DNA from: Kribbella antiqua
GTDB lineage: Bacteria > Actinomycetota > Actinomycetes > Propionibacteriales > Kribbellaceae
Reading direction: 5' to 3'
Assembly: GCF_004345665.1 (NCBI RefSeq)
Contig: NZ_SLWR01000004.1
Coordinates: forward strand, 62,001-126,000
DNA length: 64,000 bases
Positions 1-8,608 of this stretch are shown here, in pieces; the first letter of the stretch is position 1, and the number at the start of each line of letters is the position of its first letter. The position numbers were made by a program, and so were the translations under genes. A model generated the notes under the pieces. That model saw only the letters and a program-made list of their open reading frames with translations, was not told the DNA's origin and made no database searches.

Positions 1-230
1 TCGGTCTCGTCGACGAAGATCGCGCCGCGCGCCTGCAGCGTCTGCACGACGTGCTTGTTGTGCACGATCTCCTTACGCACGTAGACCGGCGGCCCGTACA
101 GGTCGAGCGCCTTCTCCACCGCGACCACCGCCCGGTCCACGCCGGCGCAGTACCCGCGTGGCGCAGCGAGCAGCACCCGCTTGGTCCTCACCGCGGTCGT
201 CGTACCAGTGCTTTCAGGCTGGGCAGTCAC
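1..230 (-). CDS. ispH: 4-hydroxy-3-methylbut-2-enyl diphosphate reductase, N-terminal part
   Basis: Last enzyme of the MEP isoprenoid pathway; an iron-sulfur reductase that makes IPP and DMAPP in the cytosol. Only the first ~76 codons are in the window; the rest lies beyond the left edge. Reading the minus strand from GTG at 230 gives a short tail, then [18 protein letters not shown] with the first cluster cysteine, then [14 protein letters not shown] and RGAIFVDE, which are hallmark IspH segments. The GTG start was chosen because the conserved region begins about 18 residues later and no closer start exists. It faces away from xseA, as lytB2 and xseA do in related actinomycetes. Confidence 0.93.
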   Translation of the reverse strand, partial: MTAQPESTGTTTAVRTKRVLLAAPRGYCAGVDRAVVAVEKALDLYGPPVYVRKEIVHNKHVVQTLQARGAIFVDET

Positions 231-319
231 GCCCCCATCGTACGGGCCGCATCCAGGCCCGCCGGAGCCGCGGAGTCCTCGCAGCAGATTTCTGTGAGGA
301 GCATCACGCTGTGGAGCGT

Positions 320-350
320 AGGAGCCGCCCGCCCTGTCCGGACGGCTCCT
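320..350. terminator. hairpin between ispH and the HAD fragment
   Basis: Perfect 8-bp arms AGGAGCCG (320-327) and CGGCTCCT (343-350) with a 15-nt loop. It lies just downstream of the HAD-like fragment on the minus strand. There is no clear T-tract, so a terminator role is likely but not certain. Confidence 0.45.
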
Positions 351-371
351 TCGGGAGGTGTTTCCAGTGCT

Positions 372-629
372 TCAAGGATGCGGCCGAAACGCCTTGTCCG
401 CAAAGGATTTTCCGGCCGCCCACTCCCGGACCGCCGCGAAGTCGGCCGCCGTCAGCCCAGTACCCGCGTCCACGCGATAAACCAGCTGATGGTCGCCGAA
501 GTACGCCTGATCGTCCCGGCACACCTCGTCGTCCACCCAGACGAACGGGCGGTCGCCCACCCATTCAGCGACGTACGGCGTCTTCCATGAGCCTGACCCC
601 ACCGGCGACCGCGACGGCCACACGATCAC
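372..629 (-). pseudogene. C-terminal remnant of a HAD-like phosphatase-type protein
   Basis: The reading frame encodes SWKTPYVAEWVGDRPFVWVDDE and a tail ending GLTAADFAAVREWAAG. This matches the C-terminal half of small actinobacterial HAD-like proteins of about 160-170 residues, where KT..(V)xxxAxGRPFxWVDDE carries the conserved acidic pair. The N-terminal half, which should carry the LDVDGVLNP nucleophile motif, is absent. An in-frame stop lies just upstream and I saw no missing half in another frame up to xseA. I infer a decayed gene. Translation of the ~85-residue remnant from GTG 629 is possible, but it would have no catalytic aspartate. Confidence 0.6.
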
Positions 630-748
630 CGTTGCTGCTGTATCTGACGGTGGGCGGGTTCATGCTCGAGCAGTTCACGCTGCCCGGCGTACTGCCTGAC
701 GGCTTGCTGGAGAAGGTCATCCCACGGATTGTCGGCGCGGGGTCGTAG
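587..748 (+). CDS. possible 53-residue hypothetical protein upstream of xseA
   Basis: ATG at 587 opens a 53-codon frame that stops nine bases before the xseA start. It has a hydrophobic middle (LLLYLTVGGFMLEQF) and mostly G/C third positions, slightly fewer than its neighbours. No family is recognised. Its first 43 bases lie antisense to the HAD remnant. It could be a small translationally coupled leader peptide or a chance frame. No good ribosome-binding site is visible. Confidence 0.3.
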   Translation: MSLTPPATATATRSPLLLYLTVGGFMLEQFTLPGVLPDGLLEKVIPRIVGAGS

Positions 749-757
749 GGTCTGGGG

Positions 758-1978
758 GTGGCTCTAGAGACCTCGCCGGATGCGCCTGCAGCCGTTCGCA
801 CGATCGCGAACGGCATCGCGAGCTGGATCAACCAGCTCGGCGCGGTGTGGGTCGAGGGCCAGTTGACGGATGTGTCGATCGGGCGCGGTACGACGACGGT
901 GTTCGGCACTCTGCGCGATACAGACGCGGACATCTCGTTGCGGTTCACCTGCAACCGGCGGGTGTTCGAGGCGGTCGATCCACCGGTCACCGACGGGTCC
1001 CGCGTGGTGGTGAACGCGAAGCCCAACTTCTTCGCCCGCCGCGGCACCCTCGCGCTCGCGGTCAGCGAGATCCGGCACGTCGGCATCGGCGAACTGCTCG
1101 CCCGGATCGAGCGGCTCAAGCAGCTGCTCGCGGCCGAGGGACTGTTCGCGTCGTACCGGAAGAAGCCGCTGCCGTTCCTGCCGCACACGATCGGGCTGAT
1201 CTGCGGGCGCGACTCGGCGGCCGAGCGCGACGTATCCGAGAACGCGAAGCGTCGCTGGCCTGCGGTCGCCTTCCGGATCGAGTACGCGTCGGTGCAGGGG
1301 CCGGCGGCGGCCGGTGAGGTGATGACCGCGCTGCGGAAGCTGGATGCGGACGAGTCGGTCGAGGTGATCGTGATCGCGCGCGGCGGTGGTTCGCTGGAGG
1401 ACCTGCTGCCGTTCTCGGACGAAGGGCTGATCCGGGCGGTGTCGCAGGCGCGGACGCCGGTGGTGAGCGCGATCGGGCATGAGCCGGACTCGCCGCTGCT
1501 GGATCTAGTCGCGGATCTACGGGCGTCGACTCCGACCGATGCGGCCAAGCGGATCGTGCCCGACGTGCGCGAGGAGCTGGACGGCGTACGCCTGCTGCGG
1601 GAGCGCGGGTTGCGGGCGATCAGGAGCTGGCTGGAGCGCGAAATGCATGCGCTGGCGGCGATTCGGAGCCGGCCGTCGCTCGCGGCGCCGGTGACGGATC
1701 TGCAGCGCCGGTCCGACGAGGTCGCTGCGCTGGTCGAGCGGAGCCGACGGACGCTGACGCATCGGCTGGATCGCGCGAGTGACGACATCACGCACCGATT
1801 GGCGAGCGTACGCGCGTTGTCGCCGAAGGCAACGCTGGAGCGTGGGTACTCCGTGCTCCAGTTGGCCGACGGGACCGCCGTACGGGAAGTGGCGCAAGTG
1901 GCGCCGGGCGATCTGCTGCAGGCGCGGGTCAGCGACGGCCGATTCGCAGTCGAAGTCAAGTCCGAGGAGAACACGTGA
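758..1978 (+). CDS. xseA: exodeoxyribonuclease VII large subunit
   Basis: Catalytic subunit of ExoVII, which degrades single-stranded DNA from both ends together with XseB. The 406 residues show an N-terminal OB fold ([25 protein letters not shown]), the catalytic core from about residue 130 with [14 protein letters not shown] and [17 protein letters not shown], then [25 protein letters not shown] helical C-terminal arm binds XseB, and the protein ends with the usual LERGYSVL segment. Length is normal for an actinobacterial XseA. The GTG start leaves only ~12 residues before the OB fold. Its stop overlaps the xseB start by four bases (GTGA), so the two are translationally coupled. Confidence 0.96.
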   Translation: MALETSPDAPAAVRTIANGIASWINQLGAVWVEGQLTDVSIGRGTTTVFGTLRDTDADISLRFTCNRRVFEAVDPPVTDGSRVVVNAKPNFFARRGTLALAVSEIRHVGIGELLARIERLKQLLAAEGLFASYRKKPLPFLPHTIGLICGRDSAAERDVSENAKRRWPAVAFRIEYASVQGPAAAGEVMTALRKLDADESVEVIVIARGGGSLEDLLPFSDEGLIRAVSQARTPVVSAIGHEPDSPLLDLVADLRASTPTDAAKRIVPDVREELDGVRLLRERGLRAIRSWLEREMHALAAIRSRPSLAAPVTDLQRRSDEVAALVERSRRTLTHRLDRASDDITHRLASVRALSPKATLERGYSVLQLADGTAVREVAQVAPGDLLQARVSDGRFAVEVKSEENT

Positions 1979-2190
1979 GCGGCGACCGACCCGAGATTTC
2001 CTACGAACAGGCCCGGGAGGAACTCGTCGAGGTGGTCCGCAAACTCGAGGCCGGCGGCACCACCCTCGAGGAGTCCCTGGCTCTGTGGGAACGCGGCGAA
2101 GAACTCGCCGCCACCTGCCAGCGCTGGCTCGACGGCGCCCGCGAACGCCTCGCCAAAGCCCAAGCCGCCCACGAAGAAAAACCCAACTGA
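1975..2190 (+). CDS. xseB: exodeoxyribonuclease VII small subunit
   Basis: A 71-residue protein with the XseB pattern: [44 protein letters not shown], two amphipathic helices that wrap the large-subunit arm. Several XseB copies bind one XseA and are needed for activity. The GTG start sits inside the xseA stop region (GTGA). The following 80 bases hold a short unattached coding-like tail that ends at a TGA at 2282-2284, overlapping the end of the TetR gene. Confidence 0.95.
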   Translation: MSGDRPEISYEQAREELVEVVRKLEAGGTTLEESLALWERGEELAATCQRWLDGARERLAKAQAAHEEKPN

Positions 2191-2270
2191 CCCACACGAT
2201 CCGCCCCGGCCCGCCCTCATCGTCGTCCAGAAGCTGATCGCCACCGACGTCGTGACGATCAAGGGCGAGT

Positions 2271-2897
2271 TCAAGCGCCGCTGAGCAGGCCGGTCACGAC
2301 CGCGCGGAGGCCGGTCTTCATGCGGTCCAGGTCGAACCCTTGCTCGCGGAGTGCGTTGTGCAGGTCCGCGGCGAGCGGCGCCAGTACGACGTGAGCCGTG
2401 TAGTCCGCATCGAGATCCGGGCGGGCCTCTTCGATCAGGTGCGCCAGGTGGCGGTGCCAGAGGTGGTAGGAGCCGATGCGGTAGCGCGCGCCGCCGGATG
2501 CGTTCTCGCTGTCCATGAACAGCTCGACGTGACGGTCGAGCAGCTCGAGGTAGGCATCCAGGAACGCCGTCACCCGGTCGGCCGCGGGAGCACCGGGACC
2601 GAGCGGGGGCGGCCCAGTCAGGATCTTGGCCTGCAACTCCTGCTCACGCTCATCCAATAAAGCGACCGCCAGGCCGGCCCGGTCGCCGAAGCGGCGGAAG
2701 ACCGTGCCTTTACCCACTCCAGCCGCGGCTGCGATCGCGTCGAGGGAGACGTTCTTGACGCCATGCTCGGTGAACAGGCGATCGGCAGCCTCCAGCACCC
2801 GCAGTCTGTTCCGCCGGGCGTCCGCACGCTCGGGGCGTGGTTCACCCAGAATGGGCAGTTGTTGCGAAGCGGACTGCGGTCCGGTACTGTCGCTCAT
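2271..2897 (-). CDS. TetR-family transcriptional regulator
   Basis: A 208-residue repressor from the ATG at 2897. The N-terminal DNA-binding helices read LRVLEAADRLFTEHGVKNVSLDAIAAAAGVGKGTVFRRFGDRAGL, a classic TetR helix-turn-helix, followed by a ligand-binding all-helical domain. An upstream in-frame extension to 2948 is possible, but it would run through the operator and the flavodoxin start, so I reject it. The gene diverges from the flavodoxin-SMR pair. Two matching palindromes lie across the shared promoter, so it probably represses itself and that pair. Confidence 0.9.
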   Translation of the reverse strand: MSDSTGPQSASQQLPILGEPRPERADARRNRLRVLEAADRLFTEHGVKNVSLDAIAAAAGVGKGTVFRRFGDRAGLAVALLDEREQELQAKILTGPPPLGPGAPAADRVTAFLDAYLELLDRHVELFMDSENASGGARYRIGSYHLWHRHLAHLIEEARPDLDADYTAHVVLAPLAADLHNALREQGFDLDRMKTGLRAVVTGLLSGA

Positions 2898-2915
2898 AAG
2901 ACGGACTGTAGTCCG
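2870..2915. promoter_or_regulatory. paired palindromic operators for the TetR regulator
   Basis: Two related 14-bp palindromes: CGGACTGTAGTCCG at 2902-2915, between the two divergent genes, and CGGACTGCGGTCCG at 2870-2883, inside the first codons of the tetR gene. Centres are 32 bp apart, about three helical turns, so both sites would lie on one face of the helix. This spacing suits cooperative TetR dimers. Confidence 0.7.
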
Positions 2916-2937
2916 GTAAAGACTCTGGAGGAAGCAC

Positions 2938-3537
2938 ATGAGCAACACTCCCGCCCGGATCGCGGTCGCCTACCATTCCGGCTACGGCCACACCGCTCGC
3001 CAGGCTGAGGCAGTCGCCGCAGGCGCATCGTCGGTTTCAGGAGCCGTCGCGGACCTGGTCCCGCTCGACGAACTCACCGACGAGGTCTGGGACCGGCTGG
3101 CCGCCGCGGACGCGATCATCTTCGGCGCACCGACGTACATGGGCAGCCCGAGCGCGGTGTTCAAGGCGTTCGCGGAGGCGAGTGTGAAGGTCTGGGCCGC
3201 CGACCTCGGCTGGCGGGACAAGATCGCCGCCGGGTTCACCAACTCGAAGGCGATGTCCGGCGACAAGCTGAACAGTCTGGTCGACCTCGCCGTGTTCGCC
3301 ACGCAGCACGGGATGATCTGGGTCGGCCTGGACCTCTACCCCGGCTGGGCCGAGAGCACCGCGAGCATCGAGGACCTCAACCGGCTCGGCAGTTGGCTGG
3401 GTGCGATGGCGCAGTCCGACGCCGACCTGTCCGCGGAGAAGGCGCCGCCGGCGACCGACCTGCGGACCGCGGCCGCGCTCGGCGCCCGGGTCGCGACTGT
3501 CACGCTGCGGCATCTGAGAGGAGCGCTGGCGGCCTGA
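2938..3537 (+). CDS. WrbA-like flavodoxin/NAD(P)H quinone reductase family protein
   Basis: A 199-residue FMN-binding flavodoxin-fold protein. The phosphate-binding loop is VAYHSGYGHTARQA at residues 10-23, and the flavin-contact loop is IIFGAPTYMGSPSAVFKAF. GWRDKIAAGFTNS follows, as in WrbA-type oxidoreductases. The family reduces quinones with two electrons, but the substrate here is unknown. A GGAGG site lies eight bases before the ATG. It is the first gene of a two-gene unit: its TGA shares a base with the SMR start (TGATG). Control by the adjacent TetR and response to an electrophile or quinone are inferred. Confidence 0.88.
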   Translation: MSNTPARIAVAYHSGYGHTARQAEAVAAGASSVSGAVADLVPLDELTDEVWDRLAAADAIIFGAPTYMGSPSAVFKAFAEASVKVWAADLGWRDKIAAGFTNSKAMSGDKLNSLVDLAVFATQHGMIWVGLDLYPGWAESTASIEDLNRLGSWLGAMAQSDADLSAEKAPPATDLRTAAALGARVATVTLRHLRGALAA

Positions 3538-3857
3538 TGGCGTGGTTGGTGCTGCTCGCGGCGGCGGCGTTCGAGATCGCGTTCGCCCTGAGCCTCAAGC
3601 CGAGTGAGGGTTTCAGCCGGCTCTGGCCGACGGTCGGCGTACTGGTCTTCGGCGGGATTTCCGTTGTCTTGCTGGCGAAGACGCTCGACCGCCTTCCCGT
3701 CGGTACGGCGTACGCGGTGTGGACCGGGCTTGGGTCGATCGGCGTCGTCAGCCTCGGCATCGTGCTCTTCGACGAGCCGCTCACACCCGCCCGCCTGGCC
3801 TGCATCGCGCTCATCGTCACCGGCGTCGTTGGGCTGCGGCTGGTGGGCGCGGAGTAG
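3537..3857 (+). CDS. small multidrug resistance (SMR) family efflux protein, SugE/Gdx-like
   Basis: A 106-residue protein with four predicted membrane helices. The conserved SMR glutamate is in helix 1 (LLAAAAFEIAFALSLK), and the GTAYAVWTGLGSIGVVSLGI stretch is typical of the family. The SMR family exports cations by proton antiport as dimers. The GTAYAVWTG wording resembles the SugE/Gdx (guanidinium) branch, but the substrate cannot be fixed from sequence alone. The start overlaps the flavodoxin stop by one base, so it is translationally coupled. The end lies four bases from the convergent nucleotidyltransferase-like gene. Confidence 0.9.
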   Translation: MAWLVLLAAAAFEIAFALSLKPSEGFSRLWPTVGVLVFGGISVVLLAKTLDRLPVGTAYAVWTGLGSIGVVSLGIVLFDEPLTPARLACIALIVTGVVGLRLVGAE

Positions 3858-3861
3858 CGAC

Positions 3862-4545
3862 TCAGGGGGCTGCGCGGTGGCGCCGGTGTGCGCCGCGGGT
3901 TGCCAGTGGGGTGGGGTGCGGCGAGTCATCGAAGGCGCCTGGAGTGATGGCGCCGCGGGCCGGGCTGTAGCCGGAGACGAGGCTGCGGTAGTCGTCCCAG
4001 GTCTCGACCCGCAGCGGAACGTTGCCTATGGCATCGACCTGGGTGACCGGGTAGCGGCTCAGCTCGATCAGTTCCCAGAGGTCGGCGTCGCTGCGGAGCT
4101 GCCGCAGTTCGCCGAACAGCTCCCGGCCGAACCAGCACGGGTTCCCGTGGCCGTCGTCGTACCGGCTGACTCCGATCGGGGTGGCCGGTCCGGCGACCTC
4201 GGCGACCAGCGACCACACCGTGGCGGACGTCACGCCCGGCTGGTCGCCGAGCAGCACCACGATTCCGTCCGTACGGCGGTCGATCGCGTCCATGGCGGGC
4301 ACGATCGACGAGCTGCCGGTGTCGGCGTGCGGCGACTCGACCACCCGCACGCCGTCGAGGTTCACCCGGTCGTGGATCTGCTCGGACGCGCTGCCCAGCG
4401 TCACGATCAGCTGGTCGAAACCGCACTCCCGGGCGGTGTCCAGCGACGCTCCGAGCAGGGTGTCACCGTGATAGGACAGCAATTGCCGTGGTACGCCGAG
4501 ATGCGGAGAACTTTCCGCGGCCAGCAGCAGCCCCGTGACGAACAT
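3862..4545 (-). CDS. MobA/MocA-like nucleotidyltransferase family protein with altered signature
   Basis: A 227-residue protein from ATG 4545 with the fold of molybdenum-cofactor nucleotidyltransferases: PRQLLSYHGDTLLGASLDTA, LIVTLGSASEQI, IVVLLGDQPGVT (the acidic metal-binding segment) and RYDDGHGNPCWFGRELF. In active family members the first motif reads LLAAGxSxRxGxPKQLL. Here it is LLLAAESSPHLGVPRQLL, so the glycine, the basic residue and the lysine are all replaced. Either the protein has another substrate or it has lost nucleotide transfer. No molybdenum-enzyme gene is nearby. The start was chosen because the motif begins at residue 5. Confidence 0.75.
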   Translation of the reverse strand: MFVTGLLLAAESSPHLGVPRQLLSYHGDTLLGASLDTARECGFDQLIVTLGSASEQIHDRVNLDGVRVVESPHADTGSSSIVPAMDAIDRRTDGIVVLLGDQPGVTSATVWSLVAEVAGPATPIGVSRYDDGHGNPCWFGRELFGELRQLRSDADLWELIELSRYPVTQVDAIGNVPLRVETWDDYRSLVSGYSPARGAITPGAFDDSPHPTPLATRGAHRRHRAAP

Positions 4546-4727
4546 GCTCGCATCAACCCCTGACCTGGGCCGTCGCCAAGTGGCGGCGGGGCGGGGTACG
4601 AAGGAAATACAGCAACGCAAGCTCCCTCTGCTGATTTCCCCGAGCGCATCAATCAAGCCGAAGAATCGATGGAACCGCGCAGCTACCTCAGGTGTCAACG
4701 ACCGTCCGGAACGTGGTCAGGAATTGA

Positions 4728-5366
4728 TCAGCGGAGCACCGAAGCAAACGCTTCAAGGGCCGGATAACCGGCGTCTCCGACCACGATCGTGGTGGCGCCG
4801 GAACCCACCAGGACCAAGGCGTTCTCGCCCTTGCGGTCGAGCAGCACCTTGCGCTGCCAGGTGACGCCTTCGACGGTCGCCGTACCGTCGTCGGACGTGC
4901 GGCCGAGTTCTTCGGACTGGAATTTGGCGCCGGTCACGTTGGACTGTTCCAGGCCGACGTATTTCTTCTCGTTCGTGACAACGCCCAGATGCCAGGTGTT
5001 CGGACTCTGTTCGGGCGTACGGAATTCCACGCTGGTGGCGGTCCAGCCGGCCGGCAGCGGGTCCGGCCCACGAACCCAGGGCGCCACCTTCTTCGCGTCC
5101 TCGAGTTGCGCGGTGTACTCGACCGCTTTGATCGTCTCCTGCTTCGGCCGCCAGGTGACGATCATCAGGAACGCGACCACCACGAAACAGGCCAGCAGCG
5201 CCCAGACCATATTCTTCAGCGTGCGCGCCTTGGCCCGGTCCTTGCGGTTCTGCTCCCGGTAAGCGATTGCCTCTGCGCGCGCCCGGGCCTTCTCCCGCGC
5301 TTCCGCCGCGGCGCGGGGATCCTGCGCCGCGGAATCGGTCTGCGGACCCTGACCTGTGGAACTCAT
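4728..5366 (-). CDS. DUF4245 family membrane-anchored protein
   Basis: A 212-residue protein from ATG 5366 (a GTG two codons earlier is also possible). The charged cytosolic head is rich in Ala, Arg and Glu. One membrane helix follows at about residues 51-70 ([21 protein letters not shown]). The external domain contains [19 protein letters not shown] and TWHLGVVT, typical of DUF4245, and ends [10 protein letters not shown]. The function is unknown. In mycobacteria the orthologue also sits beside glpX, as here, where the two are divergent. Confidence 0.88.
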   Translation of the reverse strand: MSSTGQGPQTDSAAQDPRAAAEAREKARARAEAIAYREQNRKDRAKARTLKNMVWALLACFVVVAFLMIVTWRPKQETIKAVEYTAQLEDAKKVAPWVRGPDPLPAGWTATSVEFRTPEQSPNTWHLGVVTNEKKYVGLEQSNVTGAKFQSEELGRTSDDGTATVEGVTWQRKVLLDRKGENALVLVGSGATTIVVGDAGYPALEAFASVLR

Positions 5367-5421
5367 GCACACAGTGTCTCGCGATGCCGAATGCGCCGGA
5401 TCACCCAGGTCGGCGGTTGGC

Positions 5422-5427
5422 TACGAT
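5422..5427 (+). promoter_or_regulatory. -10 element of a probable leaderless glpX transcript
   Basis: TACGAT ends eight bases before the glpX ATG. Transcription starting six to seven bases downstream would begin at or next to the A of the start codon, and there is no ribosome-binding site. Confidence 0.5.
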
Positions 5428-5434
5428 CCCTGGC

Positions 5435-6469
5435 ATGAGCGACCCGACCACCCCACCTGCCCATCTCGAGGTCGAGGCGGACGCGCCCGACCGGAACCTG
5501 GCCCTGGAACTGGTCCGGGTCACCGAGGCCGCGGCGATGGCGGCGGGCCGCTGGGTCGGCCGCGGCGACAAGAACGGAGCCGACGGCGCGGCGGTGAACG
5601 CGATGCGCACCCTGATCGGCACGGTCGGGATGAACGGCGTGGTGGTGATCGGCGAGGGCGAGAAGGACAACGCCCCGATGCTCTACAACGGCGAGCAGGT
5701 CGGCTCCGGCGACGGCCCGGACTGTGACGTCGCGGTCGACCCGGTCGACGGTACGACGCTGGTCGCGAAGGGCATGAACAACGGCATCGCGGTGATGGCG
5801 GTGTCGGCGCGGAACGCGATGTACGACCCGTCCGCGGTGTTCTACATGGAGAAGCTCGTGGTCGGCCCGGAGGCGGCCGAGGTGGTCGACATCCGGCTCC
5901 CGGTCGCGGAGAACATCCGCCGGGTGGCGAAGGCGAAGGGCTCGACGGTCGACGACGTGACCGTCGTACTGCTGGACCGGCCGCGGCACGAGGAGCTCGC
6001 GACCCAGATCCGGGCCACCGGTGCGCGGATCAAGTTCATCAGCGACGGCGACGTCGCCGGTGCGGTCGAGGCGGCCCGGCCGGACACCGGTCTGGACATG
6101 CTGCTCGGCATCGGCGGTACGCCGGAGGGCATCATCGCCGCCTGCGCGATGAAGTGCCTCGGCGGGCTGATCCAGGGCCGGCTCTGGCCGCGGGACGACG
6201 ACGAGCGGCAGAAGGCGATCGATGCCGGCCACGACCTCGACCGGGTGCTCAGCACCGACGACCTGGTCAGCGGCGACGACTGCTTCTTCGTCGCCACCGG
6301 GATCACCGACGGCGAGCTGCTGCGCGGCGTACGGTACGGGCGGTCCACGGCTCGCACGCACTCGCTCGTGATGCGCTCACGCTCCGGCACGATCCGCAGT
6401 ATCGAGAGCGTCCACCAGCTGGCCAAGCTGCGCGCGTACTCCGCCATCGACTTCGAGCACGCGAGATGA
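5435..6469 (+). CDS. glpX: class II fructose-1,6-bisphosphatase
   Basis: Gluconeogenic enzyme that hydrolyses fructose 1,6-bisphosphate to fructose 6-phosphate with Mg2+ or Mn2+. The 344 residues carry [20 protein letters not shown], the DPVDGTT metal-binding motif near residue 107, [22 protein letters not shown] and the C-terminal [13 protein letters not shown], all GlpX signatures. In actinomycetes this is usually the main fructose bisphosphatase. The ATG at 5435 is chosen because conserved sequence starts soon after it and a -10 box lies directly before it. Its stop overlaps the PfkB kinase start (ATGA). Confidence 0.96.
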   Translation: MSDPTTPPAHLEVEADAPDRNLALELVRVTEAAAMAAGRWVGRGDKNGADGAAVNAMRTLIGTVGMNGVVVIGEGEKDNAPMLYNGEQVGSGDGPDCDVAVDPVDGTTLVAKGMNNGIAVMAVSARNAMYDPSAVFYMEKLVVGPEAAEVVDIRLPVAENIRRVAKAKGSTVDDVTVVLLDRPRHEELATQIRATGARIKFISDGDVAGAVEAARPDTGLDMLLGIGGTPEGIIAACAMKCLGGLIQGRLWPRDDDERQKAIDAGHDLDRVLSTDDLVSGDDCFFVATGITDGELLRGVRYGRSTARTHSLVMRSRSGTIRSIESVHQLAKLRAYSAIDFEHAR

Positions 6470-7407
6470 GCGCACCCGTCCTCGTCGTCGGCGAGGCTCT
6501 CGTGGACATCGTCGGCGCCGCGGCACGCAGGAACGGCAACGGCAAGCCCAAGGCGACTCCGGGCGGCTCCCCCGCGAACGTGGCCGTCGGCTTGGCGCGT
6601 CTCGGCGTACCGACTGAGCTGGTGACGCGCTTCGGGACCGATGCGTACGGCGATCAGCTCGGCGCTCACCTGTTCGGCAACGGCGTCCAGCTGGCGCCGG
6701 GCTCGGTCGATCCGGGATTCAGGACCAGTACGGCGACCGCGACGCTGGACGCGGAGGGCGTCGCGTCGTACCAGTTCGACATCACCTGGGAACCGCCGAC
6801 GCTGTCACTGACGCGCGGCTGTCCGGCGGTCCACACCGGGTCGATCGCGACAGTTCTGGAGCCGGGCGCGGAGGCGATCCACGCCTTCCTGAAGTCGGTG
6901 GCGGACCAGCCGGTGACGGTGACGCTCGACCCGAACGCGCGGCCGACGATCACGCCGGATCCGGTGTCGACGTGGTCCGCCGTACGGGAGCTGGCGGGGC
7001 TGTCCGACCTGGTGAAGCTGAGTGACGAGGACTGCGAGTTCCTGCGGCCTGGATTGTCGCCGGACCACATCGCGGCGGAGTTGCTGACCGTCGATCGGAC
7101 GCAGTGTGTGGTGATCACGCGGGGCGGCGAGGGCGCGATCGGGGTCAGCCGGGATGCGCGGGTCGAGGTTTCCGCGCCTTCCATCCAGGTGGTCGACACC
7201 GTGGGCGCGGGTGATTCGTTCATGTCGGCGCTGATCGCCGGGCTGCACTCCCGCGAGCTGCTAGGCGCTCAACGGCTGGAAGGGTTGACCTCGGGAGACC
7301 TGCATGACGTCGTCGACTACGCGGTGAAGGCTGCGGCGATCACCTGCACGCGGCACGGCGCGGACCCGCCCACGGCTGCCGAGCACACGGCGACCTGGGG
7401 CGCGTGA
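6466..7407 (+). CDS. PfkB-family carbohydrate kinase (fructokinase-like)
   Basis: A 313-residue ribokinase-fold sugar kinase. It has an N-terminal [12 protein letters not shown], the substrate lid [15 protein letters not shown] near residues 33-47, and the C-terminal anion-hole/catalytic motif [18 protein letters not shown] with the catalytic Asp. Fructokinase or another hexose kinase is most likely, but the sugar cannot be named. It is coupled to glpX by a four-base overlap. A sugar kinase next to fructose bisphosphatase suggests a hexose-phosphate role. Confidence 0.9.
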   Translation: MSAPVLVVGEALVDIVGAAARRNGNGKPKATPGGSPANVAVGLARLGVPTELVTRFGTDAYGDQLGAHLFGNGVQLAPGSVDPGFRTSTATATLDAEGVASYQFDITWEPPTLSLTRGCPAVHTGSIATVLEPGAEAIHAFLKSVADQPVTVTLDPNARPTITPDPVSTWSAVRELAGLSDLVKLSDEDCEFLRPGLSPDHIAAELLTVDRTQCVVITRGGEGAIGVSRDARVEVSAPSIQVVDTVGAGDSFMSALIAGLHSRELLGAQRLEGLTSGDLHDVVDYAVKAAAITCTRHGADPPTAAEHTATWGA

Positions 7408-7877
7408 TGTCGGCCGACACCTGGACGGCCGAACTGGAGAGCAAGGGCAGTGTCGTCTTCCCGCCGCGACGCGGGCGACTCGTGATCAGGTTGACCGGCT
7501 TCGGACTGCTGATGGTGCTGTCCGCCTGGACAAACCTCGATCATTTGCGCAACGACGACATCTCCGGCGCACTCGGCGTACTGCGGCTGACCGCGCTCGC
7601 CGCCTTCGTCTACGGCACGGGTCTCACGCTGTGGCAGCTCATCGCACGCAAGCCGGCGGTCACCGTCGACGCCGAGGGCATCACGCGCGGCCGCAGCCTG
7701 CGCTGGTCCGGGATCACTGCCATCGACGACCCGGCCGGTCTGCCTGGCATCCGCACTGTGCAGATCCGTCCGGTGGATCGACGGACGCGACCGCTGACCA
7801 TCGGTCAGGACAACGTCGAGGATCTCGACGCTTTCACGCCCTGGCTGCGCTCACTCCACAACTCGCACCGCGCCTAA
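7407..7877 (+). CDS. two-helix membrane protein with PH-like tail, unknown function
   Basis: A 156-residue protein whose start overlaps the kinase stop by one base (a GTG three bases earlier is equally possible). Two hydrophobic segments lie at about residues 28-44 and 62-82. A soluble C-terminal domain (ARKPAVTVDAEGITRGRSLRWSGITAID) resembles the bacterial PH-like/STM3941 type of membrane-associated proteins. No enzymatic motif is visible. It is the third gene of the glpX unit. Confidence 0.75.
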   Translation: MSADTWTAELESKGSVVFPPRRGRLVIRLTGFGLLMVLSAWTNLDHLRNDDISGALGVLRLTALAAFVYGTGLTLWQLIARKPAVTVDAEGITRGRSLRWSGITAIDDPAGLPGIRTVQIRPVDRRTRPLTIGQDNVEDLDAFTPWLRSLHNSHRA

Positions 7878-7886
7878 GACACAGCT

Positions 7887-7919
7887 GCGCATCCTAGGAT
7901 CCGGTCGCGCATCCTAGGA
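7887..7919. repeat. two direct copies of GCGCATCCTAGGA at the convergent 3' ends
   Basis: Copies begin at 7887 and 7907, a 20-bp period. Each contains TCCTAGGA, which is self-complementary; in the first copy the palindrome extends to ATCCTAGGAT. The second copy overlaps the stop codon of the GntR gene. The role is unknown: a GntR-type operator or a degenerate terminator are both possible. Confidence 0.5.
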
Positions 7920-8582
7920 CACCGTTGCCCGGACGGCGCTGAGATGTTCACGGGTGCGGGCCGTCGCCAGCTCTGGGTCGCGGTCGCGGATCGCGTCGGC
8001 GATCGCCTGGTGCGCAGCCTGATCGTGCCGGTGCCGATGGTCCTGGTCGAGCTTCAGCATGTCGAGCATCGCCCGCCGGATCCGCGGCACGAAGGTGTCG
8101 AACAGCTCCGTCAGTACGGCGTTGTGCGCCGCCGTGATCACTGCCCGATGAAAGGCCAGATCGGCCTCGACATACCAGTCGTCCGGTAGCTTCCCGGCCG
8201 CCTTCTCCCGGTCCGCGAGCGTGTACCGGAAGGTCTTCAGATCCGCCGGCGTACGACGAGACGCGGCCAGCCGGGCCGCCTCCGTCTCGATCGCCAGCCG
8301 CCCTTCCAGTACGTCGGTGATGTCGGCCCGGCGGAGCACCTGATCCCAGTCCTCCGACGCCTGCTGCGCGATGACGAACACCCCGGCACCCTGGCGGCTC
8401 TCGAGCACCCGGCGGCCGGCGAGTTCACGAACAGCCTCACGGATGGTCGACCGGCCGACGCCCAGCTGCGCGGCCAGGGTCGTCTCCCCCGGCAGCTTCT
8501 GGCCGATCGGCCACTCGCCGCTGCCGATCCGGCGCAGCAACTCCTCGGCGGCCTGCTCGGCGAGTGGATGACGGCGAATCAC
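7914..8582 (-). CDS. FadR-subfamily GntR transcriptional regulator
   Basis: A 222-residue regulator. The winged helix-turn-helix at residues 8-70 reads AAEELLRRIGSGEWPIGQKLPGE...LGVGRSTIREAVRELAGRRVLESRQGAGVFV. An FCD ligand-binding domain follows, with the expected metal-binding Asp/His pattern (DLAFHRAVITAAHN and a later HQAIADAIRDRD). FCD regulators usually sense carboxylic or amino-acid-like metabolites. It diverges from the LeuA-like gene with an inverted repeat between them, so control of that gene is a reasonable inference. Confidence 0.9.
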   Translation of the reverse strand: MIRRHPLAEQAAEELLRRIGSGEWPIGQKLPGETTLAAQLGVGRSTIREAVRELAGRRVLESRQGAGVFVIAQQASEDWDQVLRRADITDVLEGRLAIETEAARLAASRRTPADLKTFRYTLADREKAAGKLPDDWYVEADLAFHRAVITAAHNAVLTELFDTFVPRIRRAMLDMLKLDQDHRHRHDQAAHQAIADAIRDRDPELATARTREHLSAVRATVS

Positions 8583-8608
8583 GGACTCAGTCTAATCGAG
8601 TTCTCAGG

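Noticed and set aside
565..2274. 569-codon minus-strand frame over xseA/xseB
   Set aside because: Ser/Arg-rich shadow of two well-supported plus-strand genes; no recognisable motif or ribosome-binding site.
2191..2284. Orphan coding-like tail (LIATDVVTIKGEFKRR stop) after xseB
   Set aside because: Too short to identify and without a start; may be a gene remnant, but chance cannot be excluded.
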